From the NCBI RefSeq assembly GCF_016801865.2, contig NC_068937.1, positions 135,668,455 through 135,732,454 of the forward strand: DNA of 64,000 nucleotides, read 5' to 3'. The stretch comes from Culex pipiens pallens (lineage: Eukaryota > Arthropoda > Insecta > Diptera > Culicidae). Positions 33,802 through 46,632 of the stretch are shown piece by piece (position 1 is the first letter of the stretch; every line of letters starts with the position of its first letter). The translations under genes and the position numbers were made by a program. The notes beneath the pieces are model-generated. The model made no database searches and had not been told where the DNA came from. It saw only the letters and a list, made by a program, of their open reading frames with translations.

Positions 33802-36800
33802 TAAAATAACCTCCCACCCAACCCTTTCTATTTTTTTCATATTCCTGAATAAAATATGCACGACAATTAAGAACAGACTCGCTCTTGTTTTCCCTGCAGC
33901 TAATTTTCGGTTAACCAAAACTCCAGCTTAAGTTTCAGCTAGCATATGTATAATCCATTTCCTGACTTAGCCAACGAAAACAAAAAAAAAACAAACCAAA
34001 ATTCTAAAAGCAAGACGCTTTTGTCGCCACTAAACAAGACACTCGAATTAAAGTGCAATTGAAAACTTTTCGCCGGTTGTGTCTCACTGTGGCACACTTT
34101 TGTGAAAGGTTTATAAACAAGGCGGGGGAAGGGCGTGTTAAAATTAGCCAACCCCTTGTGTTTGTTTCTAGGTTGTCATCCCACGAGAGTTCTTCTTGAA
34201 ATTTTCAAATTAATACATGCTTTAGCGTGTCTCGGAAAGTTCCGTTTAGAGTGTATACACAGTCGAGCATATCCGTTATGATGACAACTGTCAAAATATA
34301 GTGACAGTTTTGATGTATGTCAATTGAAACACTCTAAATTCAGTTTACTAACAATACGTTTTCTAAGCAAAAACAGCATCGAAAAGGAACCACCCCAATC
34401 CGCATCCAAAATGCCGTTTATTGTCGTGGAAAAGCTCCCACCACTAAGGAAGCCCGGAAACTCCAAAACACGCAAAACTTTTCGTCCGAAAGTGGATCTG
34501 CGACGCCTTCACCAAAATTGCCGTCAAAAGAGGGGGCGGGAGGAAAAGTGTTCCGTTTAGTTGACAATTTTTCTCCGACAAGAAACCGGCACCGGGATGC
34601 ATATATGCGGATTTTGGGGTTTTCACTCGGTTTCCACCTCGTTCCGTCCAAAGTGTCTTATTGTGGAAGTTTTCGTTCTGAAGTGGGGAATTTCCAGTTA
34701 AAGGATGAATTTCAAGTGAACAAAATTTTGCTGTCTGCCACTAATTCCGAGTTAAAATCACAATTCCAAATAACTGTGTTAATGACAGGAGCTGTCAAAA
34801 ATACACGCTTAAGCCAAGCTTAAACATCCTTTCAATCTCAATTTGCGTTCAATAGTCGCCATAAGAAAAGTCAATTTCGCAATCGGAAAATGCATCGCAA
34901 ACCCCCAAAGGAGTGATGCCATAAAACTTAACGAAACTAACTGTCATTCACCGCAGCACTAAACGAAACCAGCAATCGAGCTAAACGACGGAAGGCAATA
35001 GAGATAGCAATCTATTGATTGCCCCCGTCCCGATTCCAGGAAACTCTGCACAACTCTGAATAAAAAAGGAAAACTTTTCCCCTCGAGAATGTGGCGCCAT
35101 TTTTATGCAGCTGTCAAACTGAACTATTCAGACCATTCAGATGCAAATGCTCTGGCTGCACAGTTTTGAAACGAGGCAAGTACATATATTTTCCCGACAC
35201 TTGGCCCACGTGCTCGATGCACACATACACGGACGGTTTCGTTCATAAATTTGACGAGAAGTGGTGCAGGCTTGCTCAAGATGGCGTGGGGCAAACTTTT
35301 CTTTTTCAGAACATCATGTGCTGCCATACCTACTCGAATGGAGGAGAGAAAGCTGCACAGATTTTGCGTAGGTTGAGATGTTTCGTCTATGAGGAAGGAA
35401 AAGGTAAGAGGAAGGTAAAACTTTTCCGAGGATTTATTGTTTTGATGGGCTATTTTTAGAACCGGGTTTCTTTTCGGTGAATGGCAACTTAGTATCTGGC
35501 CCCCTACGGGTTTATGATTATTGACATGTGTAGCAATTTGGACATAAACGACGAGAAATCTTACGATTCTTTACGAATGTTAGGTGAATTTAAATTAACA
35601 GCGTAATCCTAAAACGTCAAAAATGCTGTGTAAATCAAATCAACGTGTACAGCTTTAACGAACAAGGTTACACCGTAAATTGGATTTACCTAGAAATTTT
35701 AACAAACATACAAATTTTTTAAGATTTAAAAATTTTGCACGATATTTTTTCAACCAGCTAATTTTATGATCAGTGTATAAAAATTTCATATTTAATTTAA
35801 ATATTAGCATTTAGGATGACCAGTCGCCACTTAAATCAGCTATTGTTTGATGCAAAATCCGTTAAACAATAGAGCTCACCCACAAACTCCACAACAAGTG
35901 GGTGCAAATTTATTTGTTTGTTTGCTGTGTCATTTCCAATATTCATTCACCCTCCACCCGCAAACAAAGAGCCCGCAAGTAAATCCTTAAATAACAAAAC
36001 AATAGCACCGGACAAAGCGCACTTTTTGAATTTGCGATGTTTGAATTTGAATGCATTCATGGTGGTGGCGAGAACAACAACAACAACAGATTAAATTTCA
36101 ATTTCCACACCCACACACGAGCAAACGAGCACGGGGCAAATAAACAGCCGTTTCGCCCCTCGTTTAGAAAGTGGCACATTTGTGCAAATTTGCAAACTGC
36201 AATTTTCGGCAATGCACGTTTGAGTTTTGCCACGTACCAAAAACGCTCAATTCTATGCTGGTAACGCCTGAACGTATGCTCCGAATCGAGGCCCTCTGTT
36301 GCGTGGAAATTGCCTATCGGTAGGCGCAAAGCATGAAAAATCTCGTTGTCCAAAAGCATCTAGAATTTTCCATTGCCAAAGCGGACACCTCTATGCCAGA
36401 ATTTCGTAGTTTCAGATTTTATCTCCGAGATCAGCAGCCACAAAATTTTCCGGGAAAACCATTTTCCCCGTTTTCCACCTCCTCGCACCAAATTTGTTGC
36501 AGGGAATCAGTTTCCAACCGTGTGGCAAACGACGATGATGATGATGACGACGATGTTTTGCGGAAAACCACACACCGTTGCAGGTCCACTTCAGAGACTC
36601 TAGGTTTTGGGCACTGCTGCCACCACCGCATCAGAAGCTAAATGTAATGGAATTGCTGTTTATAATGTCAGCAAAGGACGGAACTGCTGGATGCTGGTGC
36701 TCAAACGTGAATATGAGCTGTAAATTTTGGACAATTGTGAAAAGTAGGTCGAACGGCGGTGCCGCAGTTTGGGGATTAGGATTTCCAGGAAGTTGTGCTA

Positions 36801-37400
36801 TTTTGGGGTGACAATGCATTTAATCTGGGTTGTTTGTCGAGGTTTAGATAAATCTTTGTAAAATAATTAAACATACTGTTTCAAAATAAATTAAACATGC
36901 CATGCTTCAAGTTTGTTTCAACAGTTTAAAAACATTAATGCAAGATGACAATTAATTTGTTTCGTGCTATTTCCAGTAGGGGAGAGTGGGGAGACTTGAT
37001 CCCCTTTTGTATCGCACATAACTCTGTCAATTTTTCACAAAACTATGAACTTTTTGCATGAATTGAACACACAAAGAAAAAATACTGTAGATTTAAAAAG
37101 ATCGCTCGTTGGATTAAAAGTTCGCGTTGGTGAATGTTCGTAGAAAGTTCAAACTTTTCAATTTAAAAGTTGGAAAGTTTTTGATACTACCATGCATTTA
37201 TGGAACAAAATCGTTGTATCGGTAAAAGTGTTTTACTTTTAATTGGAAAAGAAACCTTTTATAGCAAGAATAAACAACACTCAATACTACAGTGTTAATT
37301 TCAGAAAAATGTTCTTGATTCTAGGCTTGATTTTATATTTATTTTTAAAAGTTTTAAACAGTATGTTAAATAAGACATTTTGTTATTGTATTTAACGCTT
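33802..37400. other. No gene recognised
   Basis: I see several short open frames but none with family resemblance. There is a short hairpin near 34284-34310 (AACTGTCA...TGACAGTT) and a GATGAT-type run near 36530-36555. Confidence 0.4.
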
Positions 37401-37599
37401 CTGGCCAAAATCCGAGTCCAAGCTGTACCGATTCTTAGGGAACGCCACCGGTCACTTCCGAAGACCCCAAGCTGGACGGTTCCAGACGGACGTTTCGACG
37501 CGCGACAGCAAAGTAGAGAACAGGATGGTCACGTTGCCGGCCTTCATCAGGACAGGTTTGGAGAAGTTGGCTGTAGATTCGGCAAGGGTGATCGACGTT

Positions 37600-37745
37600 T
37601 CCTGGCTTGAAAGTGAAGTGCCTTAACGGGGAGTTCCCGATTCTGGAAGCGCATCCGGAAGATTGGGTTGATGAGGCCCTCGGAACGGAATTCGATTTCG
37701 AGCACTTCATCCTCCTTCGAGAATGACACAGATTTTTTCGGCACG
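37600..37745 (-). pseudogene. Unrecognised coding-like remnant downstream of the ARID fragment
   Basis: The minus strand reads PKKSVSFSKEDEVLEIEF and onward in one frame for about 60 residues with codon-like composition. It ends without a splice site I can identify. KSVSF fits the protein phosphatase 1 docking pattern, but that is weak evidence. It could be a continuation of the ARID2-like pseudogene or part of another gene. Confidence 0.3.
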
Positions 37746-37867
37746 CTGTCCAGGGTTCATTCGGCTGGAGCTGCGCCGTCGCGAGATGAGCATTTGTGGA
37801 CGGTTATTTGCTAAAAGAGATGGAAGTAAGTGAAGTTGGCAAGCCACTGTACACATTCTCATTACTC

Positions 37868-38300
37868 TCAGGTAATGTAAACCGCCGGCACCGAGTGCAA
37901 CATCCACTCTGGCTACCTCCGATTATCCCGCTTCTCGACGTCCTCCTCTTCGTCGGCTCCTTCTCCTCACGGTGAAAATCACCTGTCTCGTACTTGTCCA
38001 AAAACCGGATGTTTATCTTCTTCAACGCAATCTCGTTGTTCACGCAACTCTTCGGCAGCGCCATCTCCTCGATGATCTCGGTACAGTCCTCGCGGGAATT
38101 GACCTTCAATCACCAATCCCGGGCCACCACCTCCGAATGCAACCGGTGCGAATCCACATTCCTACCTCCCATCCTAAAAAAAAAACAAACAAAATCAATC
38201 ACAAGCCCTACAAAACACCCAAGCTTTCTTCTTATCCATTCCGGTCGTGGAACAGCTGCAGTTCCTGCAGGAAGCTCGCCTTGTCCTTTTTGAGCACTTC
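37868..38300 (-). pseudogene. Decayed ARID2/BAP170-like gene fragment (ARID DNA-binding domain)
   Basis: The minus strand reads FLQELQLFHDR, then after an intron-like gap MGGRNVDSHRLHSEVVARD, a TGA stop, and LKVNSREDCTEIIEEMALP with KSCVNNEIALKK and RFLDKYETGDF. This is the order of the ARID domain in ARID2/BAP170, a subunit of the PBAP chromatin-remodelling complex. There is at least one in-frame stop and later frameshifts (HSVPAVY appears in another frame). An intron-like polypyrimidine-AG is present before MGGRN, and the expected GT donor after HDRNG reads AT, so this is probably a DNA-level duplicate rather than a retrocopy. Confidence 0.72.
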
Positions 38301-39472
38301 ACCTCGTCCCGCACCCGCACCACCCTCCTTTGAAGGCGTTCCGCTGCTGCTGTTTGGCTCACGAAGGTTTCCGCGTCCGATTCCTGGCTGCTGCCTAGAA
38401 TCACCAGCACCACCGGATCCACCAAAGTGTTTGTTTACATTTGGAACTTAGTCGTACACGGTTACACGAGAACGTCAAAATGAAAGAAATTCTACAGTCG
38501 TATTAAAAGTTAAGACTTTTAAATCAGTTAGTAAGGAGATTTTCATAAATTTTACCAGTAAAAGTTTTCATATTTTAAACAAGAAAACAACTTTCCCTCA
38601 AGCTAATTTTAGCAACTTTTTAAATCAAAAATAAGTTACTTTTGTCATTACGGTAATATTTTTTTGTGTAAAAGCTTAAACATTCAACTATGTTTGGCTG
38701 ATAAGGGTATTTCATCAGATAAACTCTTCGAATCATGCCAAGCGTTTTAAAAACATATTTTAAACCGGCATTTTCAAAATGTTGGGGGTAATTTGATCCC
38801 CCTTTCAACATTTTGAAGAAATCTTAAGCTAAATGTTTTTTATTCATCCAAACTTTTAATTTTCTATAAGTTACAGCAATTTCACATTAAAACTGTACGT
38901 TTGTGTTCAAAATATAACAAGTTTAGCATGCAAAATATTTAAAAACTTAAAATTTTCTTTTTTAGACCTAAATTGAGCATGTTTACAAAAGCTGGTAATT
39001 TTTGTTTACAAAACTTTTGAAAAATGGTTCAAACTGCAGTAAGTTATGTACAACTACACTAAAGGAAACTATGTACGAAAACCCAGCCCAATTATTTAAT
39101 CTTGAGGCTGATTCCAGTGACTGTAAAAATGCAGGGATCAAGTCTCCCTACATTTTACCCATTTTTTGCCTCCTGTTATTGTCGATTCAAAGAAAAATGG
39201 CCATCTCGCCGGCGACGGGGCATCTTGTTCTTCTCCGCGCCAGCCTAAAAACTAATGTTTTTGAAACAAAACATCAAGGATTTCGAGTAGCTGTGAGGAA
39301 AAACTGCTGATTTTCAGGCAGTTAGGCAGATTTCATGCAGTTTTTCGTTGCTGTTTTGCAAACCCCTAAGGTTTTCATGCAGATTTTTGTTGACGAAATA
39401 TTTTTTGGTTTGATTTTCGAGCTGCGCGGAGAAGAAACCGACGGAGCCTTTGGACAAGTTTCATTTATTCGG

Positions 39473-39735
39473 CAATAACCAAAATCCAAAAATCAACAAA
39501 ATGACCAAATTGACCAAAATGACTAAATTGACCAAAATTATCAAAATCCAAAAAATCAACAAAATGACCTGAATTACCAAACTGATCAAAATTTCCAAAA
39601 TCACCAAATCACCAAAATGGGTACATTACCAATTTGACCAAAATCACCAAAATGTTCAAAGTTACCGAAATTACCAAAATGACAAAAATGATCAAAATGA
39701 CCTTAATTATCAAAATTACCAAAAAAAAAAATACC
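39473..39735 (+). repeat. Degenerate tandem repeat of ACCAAAATG-like units
   Basis: Units such as TGACCAAAAT, ATCACCAAAAT and TTACCAAAAT recur for about 260 bp with irregular spacing. It is low-complexity and non-coding. Confidence 0.8.
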
Positions 39736-39813
39736 CGTATCAAAAATAATCATTTGTTAATTTTTGATCATTTTTTTTAATGTAATGCAAAAAAAATGAT
39801 TTTAAATTCAATT

Positions 39814-40387
39814 TTAAACCATTTGTGGTCATGGCAAAGGACCATTGTGCTTAGAAAAATAAGCCTAATCGGTGTGAACAATAATATCACAAATTTAAGC
39901 AAAATTTTAGGACCCAATTTAAGCTTAAATATGAGAAACAATTGAAATGATTGAAATTGACCCAAACCGACCCAAACATATCGTACTTATTCCTGTTCGG
40001 TTTTCATGAAATTGACTGCAGTTTGAATGTGCTTAGAGAAAAGGATAATTGGGTACTAAAGCCCTATGTCAATTTTTATGTACAACGGTAAAAAACACGA
40101 TAAAAAACCATTTCTGATCACTTTTTTATTTCATTTTAATGCAAAAAAAAAATTTGCAAGACAACATTTTTTCGATGGATCAACTATGGTCCCCTTGGAA
40201 CGAGCTGTCAAGTAGGAGCTTTTCTGTCAAGAAGAACCGCGAGGTTAATTTTTCAAAATTGATTTAAAAATCCATTTTAAACTCTTTGTGGTCGTACAAA
40301 GGGTCATTGTACTCAGAAAAATAAGCTTTATCGCTGTAAACAATAATATCAGCAATCTAAGCTTCATTTTAGGACCCAATTATAGCT
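39814..40387 (+). repeat. Diverged direct duplication (39814-39925 and 40277-40387)
   Basis: Two blocks of about 111 bp share TTAAAC, TTTGTGGTC, CATTGT, AGAAAAATAAGC, AACAATAATATCA and TTTTAGGACCCAATT in the same order. They appear to be two copies of one dispersed repeat. Confidence 0.7.
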
Positions 40388-40723
40388 CAATTTCACTAAT
40401 TTTTATTGAGCGTGTTCAATTCGACTTGCTGAGCTGATGCTGCCCACTGTCGGTAAAGCAGAACGCCATATCTCAAGCCTCACGCTGTGTCCTGTCCCCC
40501 GTCCAACTCCGACAGCTTCGTTAGACACTTCGCTTTCAGAGAGTCGCACAAGAACAAAACATTCAACCGCGGTGGAACGATTTTCGGCGTCTTTTCCAAG
40601 CTTTCAATTAAATTCCGTTCAAAGTCGGAAAAATCAGTGTTTTAAAGCTTGCTTTCTGGTGAAAATAAAGAAAAGTCTTCTTTAAATTTCATACACTCCA
40701 ATTAAACTCATCAATCGTCAAAA

Positions 40724-41152
40724 ATGTAAGTATTTTCACGACTTTCAATCGTACCATTCCTAACCCCACTTTCTCCCACCGCGCAAAACAAAAGGGCCCT
40801 CGCGAAACCAAAATCGGAACTGACCCCGGAGGAGCTGGCCCGCCAGGAGGAGGAGGAGTTCAACACGGGCCCGCTGTCCGTGCTGACGCAATCGGTGAAG
40901 AACAACACCCAGGTGCTGATCAACTGCCGCAACAACAAGAAGCTGCTGGGCCGCGTCAAGGCCTTCGACCGGCACTGCAACATGGTCCTGGAGAACGTGA
41001 AGGAGATGTGGACGGAGGTTCCGCGAGCCGGCAAGGGCAAGAAGAAGGTGAAGCCGGTCAACAAGGATCGGTTCATCTCGAAGATGTTCCTGCGGGGCGA
41101 TTCGGTCATTTTGGTTCTGCGAAATCCGCAGGCCACAGCCGCCGGCAAGTGA
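40724..41152 (+). CDS. SmD2: Small nuclear ribonucleoprotein Sm D2
   Basis: The CDS joins 40724-40725 and 40795-41152, giving 119 residues against 118 in human SNRPD2. Identity is evident from [51 protein letters not shown] and [15 protein letters not shown]. It is a core Sm-ring protein that binds the U-rich Sm site of U1, U2, U4 and U5 snRNAs in pre-mRNA splicing. The 69-bp intron (GTAAGT...AAAAG) splits the start codon as AT|G, and the second exon begins G-GCC-CTC. The Sm1 and Sm2 motifs are separated by the usual basic insert ([12 protein letters not shown]). It is convergent with PSMA6, whose stop is 126 bases beyond this stop. Confidence 0.97.
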
Positions 41153-41195
41153 AAAAGGTCGCGCTTTTGACGATGTGTGTGTGTAGCTTGTAAGA

Positions 41196-41201
41196 TTTAT
41201 T
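41196..41201 (-). terminator. Candidate poly(A) signal of PSMA6
   Basis: AATAAA on the minus strand lies 77 bases after the PSMA6 stop, inside the Sm D2 3' UTR. Confidence 0.5.
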
Positions 41202-41243
41202 TTATAAATGATTTTTCCCAACTCACGAGACAAAGAAGAATTA

Positions 41244-41249
41244 AATAAA
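41244..41249 (+). terminator. Poly(A) signal of Sm D2
   Basis: AATAAA lies about 92 bases after the Sm D2 stop, just before the end of the convergent PSMA6 CDS. Confidence 0.65.
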
Positions 41250-41277
41250 CTTGAATTCACGAAACAAGTCCTCTTTT

Positions 41278-42176
<899 letters not shown>

Positions 42177-42365
42177 TCACGGGGTGGGACACAAATGCGA
42201 ACGGATTTCGGAAGATTTTCCCCTAAAAATCACAAAAACTCTTGCTGGCAAATTTCTTCGAGGCAAGATGACTATCCAGAAAACAAAACTTGAACGAGTG
42301 AGGTTAGAAATCGCGTCAATGATTTGTTGATTTTTGGGACTCTGCCGGAGTTGTCGGAGTTCGCG

Positions 42366-42428
42366 ATGACAGACGAGTCGGTAAGGCAGATTGCAAGATT
42401 ACGGGAGCAAAGAGCTGGTATGGTGAAG
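42366..42428 (+). CDS. Candidate first coding exon of an unrecognised gene divergent from PSMA6
   Basis: An ATG at 42366 opens MTDESVRQIARLREQRAGMV-K, ending at a good donor (AAG|GTGAGC). It lies 208 bases from the PSMA6 start in the opposite direction, a common arrangement for shared promoters. I cannot find the next exon with confidence. A stop-containing coding-like stretch at 43203-43320 is a possible relic of the rest. Confidence 0.35.
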
Positions 42429-43202
42429 GTGAGCCAGTTTTTGTTACAGCAAAAACATAAATTTTTATTTTTTTAATTTGTAATTTGCTGTTTTATTGGT
42501 TACGATAGCCTGTGCATTTGACTTCAAATTTGAACTTTAGACTTTTAATCAAAGACACTATTAAAAAAGAACTATTAAAAAATCATCAATCACAGCTTGA
42601 TTTACATTTACAAAAAATGTTTATAATAACTAAAACATAAGTTGTTTATTTGTATGAATCCAAAAATAGTCAAAATTTAGCTATTTCTCTAATCGATGTG
42701 ACAAATGGATAGTCTGGAGCAACATTTGAAAAGGGCGCAAATTACGAGACAACAAGTAAACATTTTTCGTATCCGGAAGTGTTAAAAGGTAGCTGGGTAG
42801 GCCAGGTTTATTTTCGCACTTTCGAACACTAGCTTGTTACTAAATACAAATTGAAAAATATGATTAAAAAATATTTTTTGAAACTTTATGCTTTCCAAAG
42901 GTAGAATAAATGTAAAACATTTTGAAACACGACATGTAATAAGACTTATTAAGAAATTATTAAAATTTACTTGAGCCACCATGCGCCTCCTCCCATGGTA
43001 TTTTATATGGGAAAACACCGAGGGGCGTGACAAAGGCCTTAATATATTAATTTTTGCTATTTAATACATTAAGGAATTAAATTCCTCATGTCATTTGACA
43101 TTTGACAGCGCCACACCTGCTTTGAAAACATTGGTTTGCTTCGTGTCTCTTTCGCGCGCTCGGCTGTCAAGTTTGTTTTGGTTTCGCGCTTGGTCGCGGT
43201 GG

Positions 43203-43320
43203 ATAAAAAAAGAAGCGGAGGAAATTCTGGAGCAGGACGATGCAAAAGTGCCATAGGCGGAGAAGTTGCAGCCGGCGGATTTTGATTACATTGGCCAGTA
43301 GCAAATCAAAAAGCTGGGAA
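43203..43320 (+). pseudogene. Unrecognised coding-like remnant with two in-frame TAG codons
   Basis: The plus strand reads EEILEQDDAKVP, stop, AEKLQPADFDYIGQ, stop, QIKKLGKCGFIDDEILG before losing coherence. The amino-acid pattern looks protein-like and both stops are TAG, one step from CAG. I do not recognise the family. Confidence 0.35.
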
Positions 43321-43718
43321 AGTGCGGTTTCATCGATGACGAGATCCTGGGACGCGCCTTGCGTCGGACACTAGCAAGATTTCTTTGCAGCTGGTGGTGG
43401 CTTGTGACAGCGATGCCTTCAACAAGTCGACACCGGATGAAATGAAATTCTGTTGTCCACTCACGCTCGGATGCTGGAGTGATTAATCCGGCAAATGGTT
43501 CGACTAGCTGGCCACTTTAACGCTCGCTGGTTCAGGATCAGGGGTCAAGGAAGAGCAACCAGGAGGGAGTGGACCATTATAATTATGAGACCATCAGGGT
43601 TGGTTACTCGAAATGGCCTTCAGTTCCGTTAGGTGGTGACTTTTTTGTAGATTTTATTGAATATAGACAAATAAAATAACTCAACTCTGTTGTTTCATTT
43701 ATTTGAAAAAGAATCGCA

Positions 43719-43756
43719 TCAATTGTGGAACCGACGACGGTCGTGTTCCCGGGAAG
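43719..43756 (-). pseudogene. 3' end of a small reading frame cut by the LTR element
   Basis: On the minus strand the frame from 48974-48747 (ending DGDEDSS) would continue here as REHDRRRFHN and stop at 43719-43721, with AATAAA at 43698-43703. The two pieces are separated only by the LTR element and its GGAAG duplication. Function is unknown. Confidence 0.4.
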
Positions 43757-44098
43757 TGTAGGGTTTTCGTCCTTCAAAATAATGTAAACAATATAAATAT
43801 ATTGACCGGGTAATAATAACCCGAAACAGACTATCCCTTACTGAAGCGTGTACTTGGTTTTTGACAGCGCATGAAAAGAGGCGCGTGTTTATGTTTACGC
43901 TGTGGACAGTGGAGAGTGAACGATTGGCGCGGAAGTGGGAGTGTTATTGAATTGTGCTGGAACCGGTTGGCGGAATCCGGAGCAGGACACGACGGAAGCG
44001 GACATGAGGTCAGTGGGTGGTTGGGAGGTTAATGATCGGCAGCGATGGTGCTGCGTCCGGAACGTCGTGTCTCAAGGAGTCCCGGTTGCGACTCTACA
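43757..44098 (+). repeat. 5' LTR of the non-coding LTR element
   Basis: 342 bp, TGTAGGGTTTTCG...GACTCTACA. It matches 48403-48746 almost exactly. Confidence 0.95.
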
Positions 44099-44100
44099 TC

Positions 44101-44110
44101 TGGCGACGAG
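44101..44110 (+). promoter_or_regulatory. Primer-binding-site-like motif TGGCGACGAG
   Basis: It starts two bases after the 5' LTR and is identical to 32020-32029 in the Gag-protease element. Confidence 0.7.
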
Positions 44111-44499
44111 GAGAAAAGGACCGTTTTTTTATCAGAGGGAGAAGAAGGGGACAACGGACCAGGTTCCGGGTGTCGTCAAATTATAAACGAGCGATTGTGT
44201 GGTAATTGTAAAATTGATAATTTGATTCTGGTAGTGAAGTGGTGAAGCGAGTGTGGTTTCTCGCAAGATTGTTTATGAGAAGAAAATAGTAGAAATTATT
44301 GAAAGTGGAAGCGAAAGCGAAAGTCAAAGTAAAATGGTTGATTGTTTTCCCGGAGGGCTTGTCGTTGTTTATGATTTGATTCTTGACAGTTTGGCTAGAG
44401 GGCCTTACTGCAGTAGAAGATGTGCTGAGCTGGAAGGGTCATGGATCGAATATTTGGCTAGGGACCAAATGTTCTAAAATGATCGGGCTCTGGAGATGA

Positions 44500-45080
44500 A
44501 TAGCAAAAGCTAGGGGGCTCAAAATTGAATTTGACTAGGGAGCCAAATGATAAAATGTTTGCAAGAGCTAGGGGGCTCTGGAGTTGAATGATTTGGCTAG
44601 GGGGCCAAATGATTTAAAGTTTGCAAGAGCTAGGGGGCTCTGGAGTTGAATGATTTGGCTAGGGGGCCAAATGATTTAAAGTTTGCAAGAGCTAGGGGGC
44701 TCTGGAGTTGAATGATTTGGCTAGGGGGCCAAATGATTTAAAGTTTGCAAGAGCTAGGGGGCTCTGGAGTTCAATGATTCGGCTAGGGGGCCAAATGATT
44801 TAAAGTTTGCAAGAGCTAGGGGGCTCTGGAGTCGAATGATATGGCTAGAGGGGCCAAATGATCAATAGTTTGCAAGAGCTAGGGGGCTCTGGATTTGAGT
44901 GATTTGGTTAGGGGCCAAATTATATAAAGTTTGCTAGAGCTAGGGGACTCTGGAGTAGAATGATGTGCTAGGGGGGCAAATGATCATAAGTTTGCAAGAG
45001 CTAGGGGGCTCTGGATTTGAGTGATTTGGCTAGGGCCAAACGATTGAAAGTTTGCATGAGCTAGAGGGCTCTGGAGTTCA
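44500..45080 (+). repeat. 62-bp tandem array in the LTR element interior
   Basis: The unit contains GAGCTAGGGGGCTCTGGAG and GGCTAGGGGGCCAAATGAT. Copies start every 62 bases (for example GCAAGAGC at 44561, 44623, 44685 and 44747). There are about nine copies, the central ones nearly identical and the right-hand ones diverged with small deletions. Confidence 0.92.
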
Positions 45081-46554
45081 ATGATGTGACTCTTAAATTA
45101 CTCAATTTTGGCTAGCGGTTTCAATCTTTAAAGATTTGCTAGATCCTGGGAGATCTAAATATCAGTGATTTGGCTTGGGGGCTAAATTTTGATATCGTGG
45201 AGAAACTAGAAGCCCTACAGTAATATAACTATTGCAGAGATGTCATATGTCTTTTGATTGTCCGAGTTAAGAGGCACCTTAATTTATTTAAAAGAGCTAA
45301 ATGTTTGACAAGAATCAAAGGAATTGAATTTGTACGAATTGATTCCGAGTACGTTGTTGTATTTAAAAGATGTTTCCTAGTCAAATCTGAAGTATTCAAA
45401 AGTAAAAGTGATTTCTCGATAGGTGTATAATCGAGGCAAAATCTTGACGGAGTTTGAGGACAAAATGTAACTGAAAGATTTCCGAGTCAAATTCATTGAC
45501 AGTGTTCCATATATTTGGCAGAAAAGGTTTGTTTTTGGTTTGAGAGCCAAACGATGATCAAATTTTAATGTGCAAAGACTTGAAGACTAAACATTTGAGA
45601 CTAGTGGTCGAATGTGGTTGGAAATGTGACAAGAACAAAACGCATGCTGCAGTTTAAATCACTTTACTGCAATATTGATTAGACAATATTTGTTAAAAGG
45701 AGTTTGAATTTGAAAAAGGCTTTAATGAAAATGATTCAACTCTTCCATGTTTGGATATGTAAAATATTTTGACAAAGATCATTATGGTTAAAATTCCCAC
45801 CAGGAAATATTTGTGAACCATTCAAAACATAATTGTTTCAAGTTTTCAAAGTGCCTTTTGTTTTGTTTGGTGTTTAAAACAATAGTAAGGTCTTTCTTCT
45901 TATCATTGTGGCGCAGCATATGAAAGCAAGCCAGATGAAAGAAAAGGAAAGAGATGAGAGGTTGGCAAGTGTTGGACGAACAGTCCAAAGGTAAACCGAA
46001 GGTGATCCACAGGTTGATGGGTTCGAAGTGCATAACAGATTTGAGTTAGAGGTTTGCAGCAGAGACCACCGAAGGTTGTAATGCAGATGATTTGCAGATG
46101 AATGTTTTGTGCCTACTGATCTAAATGTTTTATTAATGATGACTTAATATAGCTAGGAATCAAAGTATCAAAATGTATTCCAGAAACAGAATTGCTAAAA
46201 TGGTAGGTAACGATGGATCACGCGATGGATTGTAATTTTTCAATTGAAGTTGTTAAATGTTTGTCTGAACGAGTCGATGAAAAATAAATGTTCGGTGTAA
46301 AAAAAGAGAACTTTGAATGAATGATGTTTTCAATATTTAATTATTCAAGTGGTTTGTGTTACTTGTTGGTTTTATATTATTTCTGTGATATGTGAAAGCA
46401 TAGTGTATTAGTACACTAAATTATGTTTTGAGAAACGTAGAATTATGACAGTTGAAAATTGTATGGATCTAAGAGTTTTCATTTTTTAAACATTTTTTAA
46501 GTTGATGGCCAAATCCCTTTAAAGAGTAAATATGCTCACTGGGGATACTGACCG

Positions 46555-46632
46555 GTAGGGGATGGGTTTCGACTAGCGGCGTGCTGGGTTTCCAATCCAG
46601 AGGTCGTGAGTTCGATTCTCGTACCGAGATGA
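46555..46632 (+). ncRNA. tRNA-like segment inside the LTR element
   Basis: The segment has an anticodon-arm-like CTGGG-TTTCCAA-TCCAG and a T-arm-like GTGAG-TTCGATT-CTCGT with B-box GAGTTCGATTCTC. The 5' acceptor and D arms do not pair convincingly, so I do not call a functional tRNA. A captured tRNA or SINE relic is more likely. Confidence 0.45.

Noticed and set aside
46555..46632. Functional tRNA gene inside the LTR element
   Set aside because: Only the anticodon and T arms fold; acceptor and D arms are poor.
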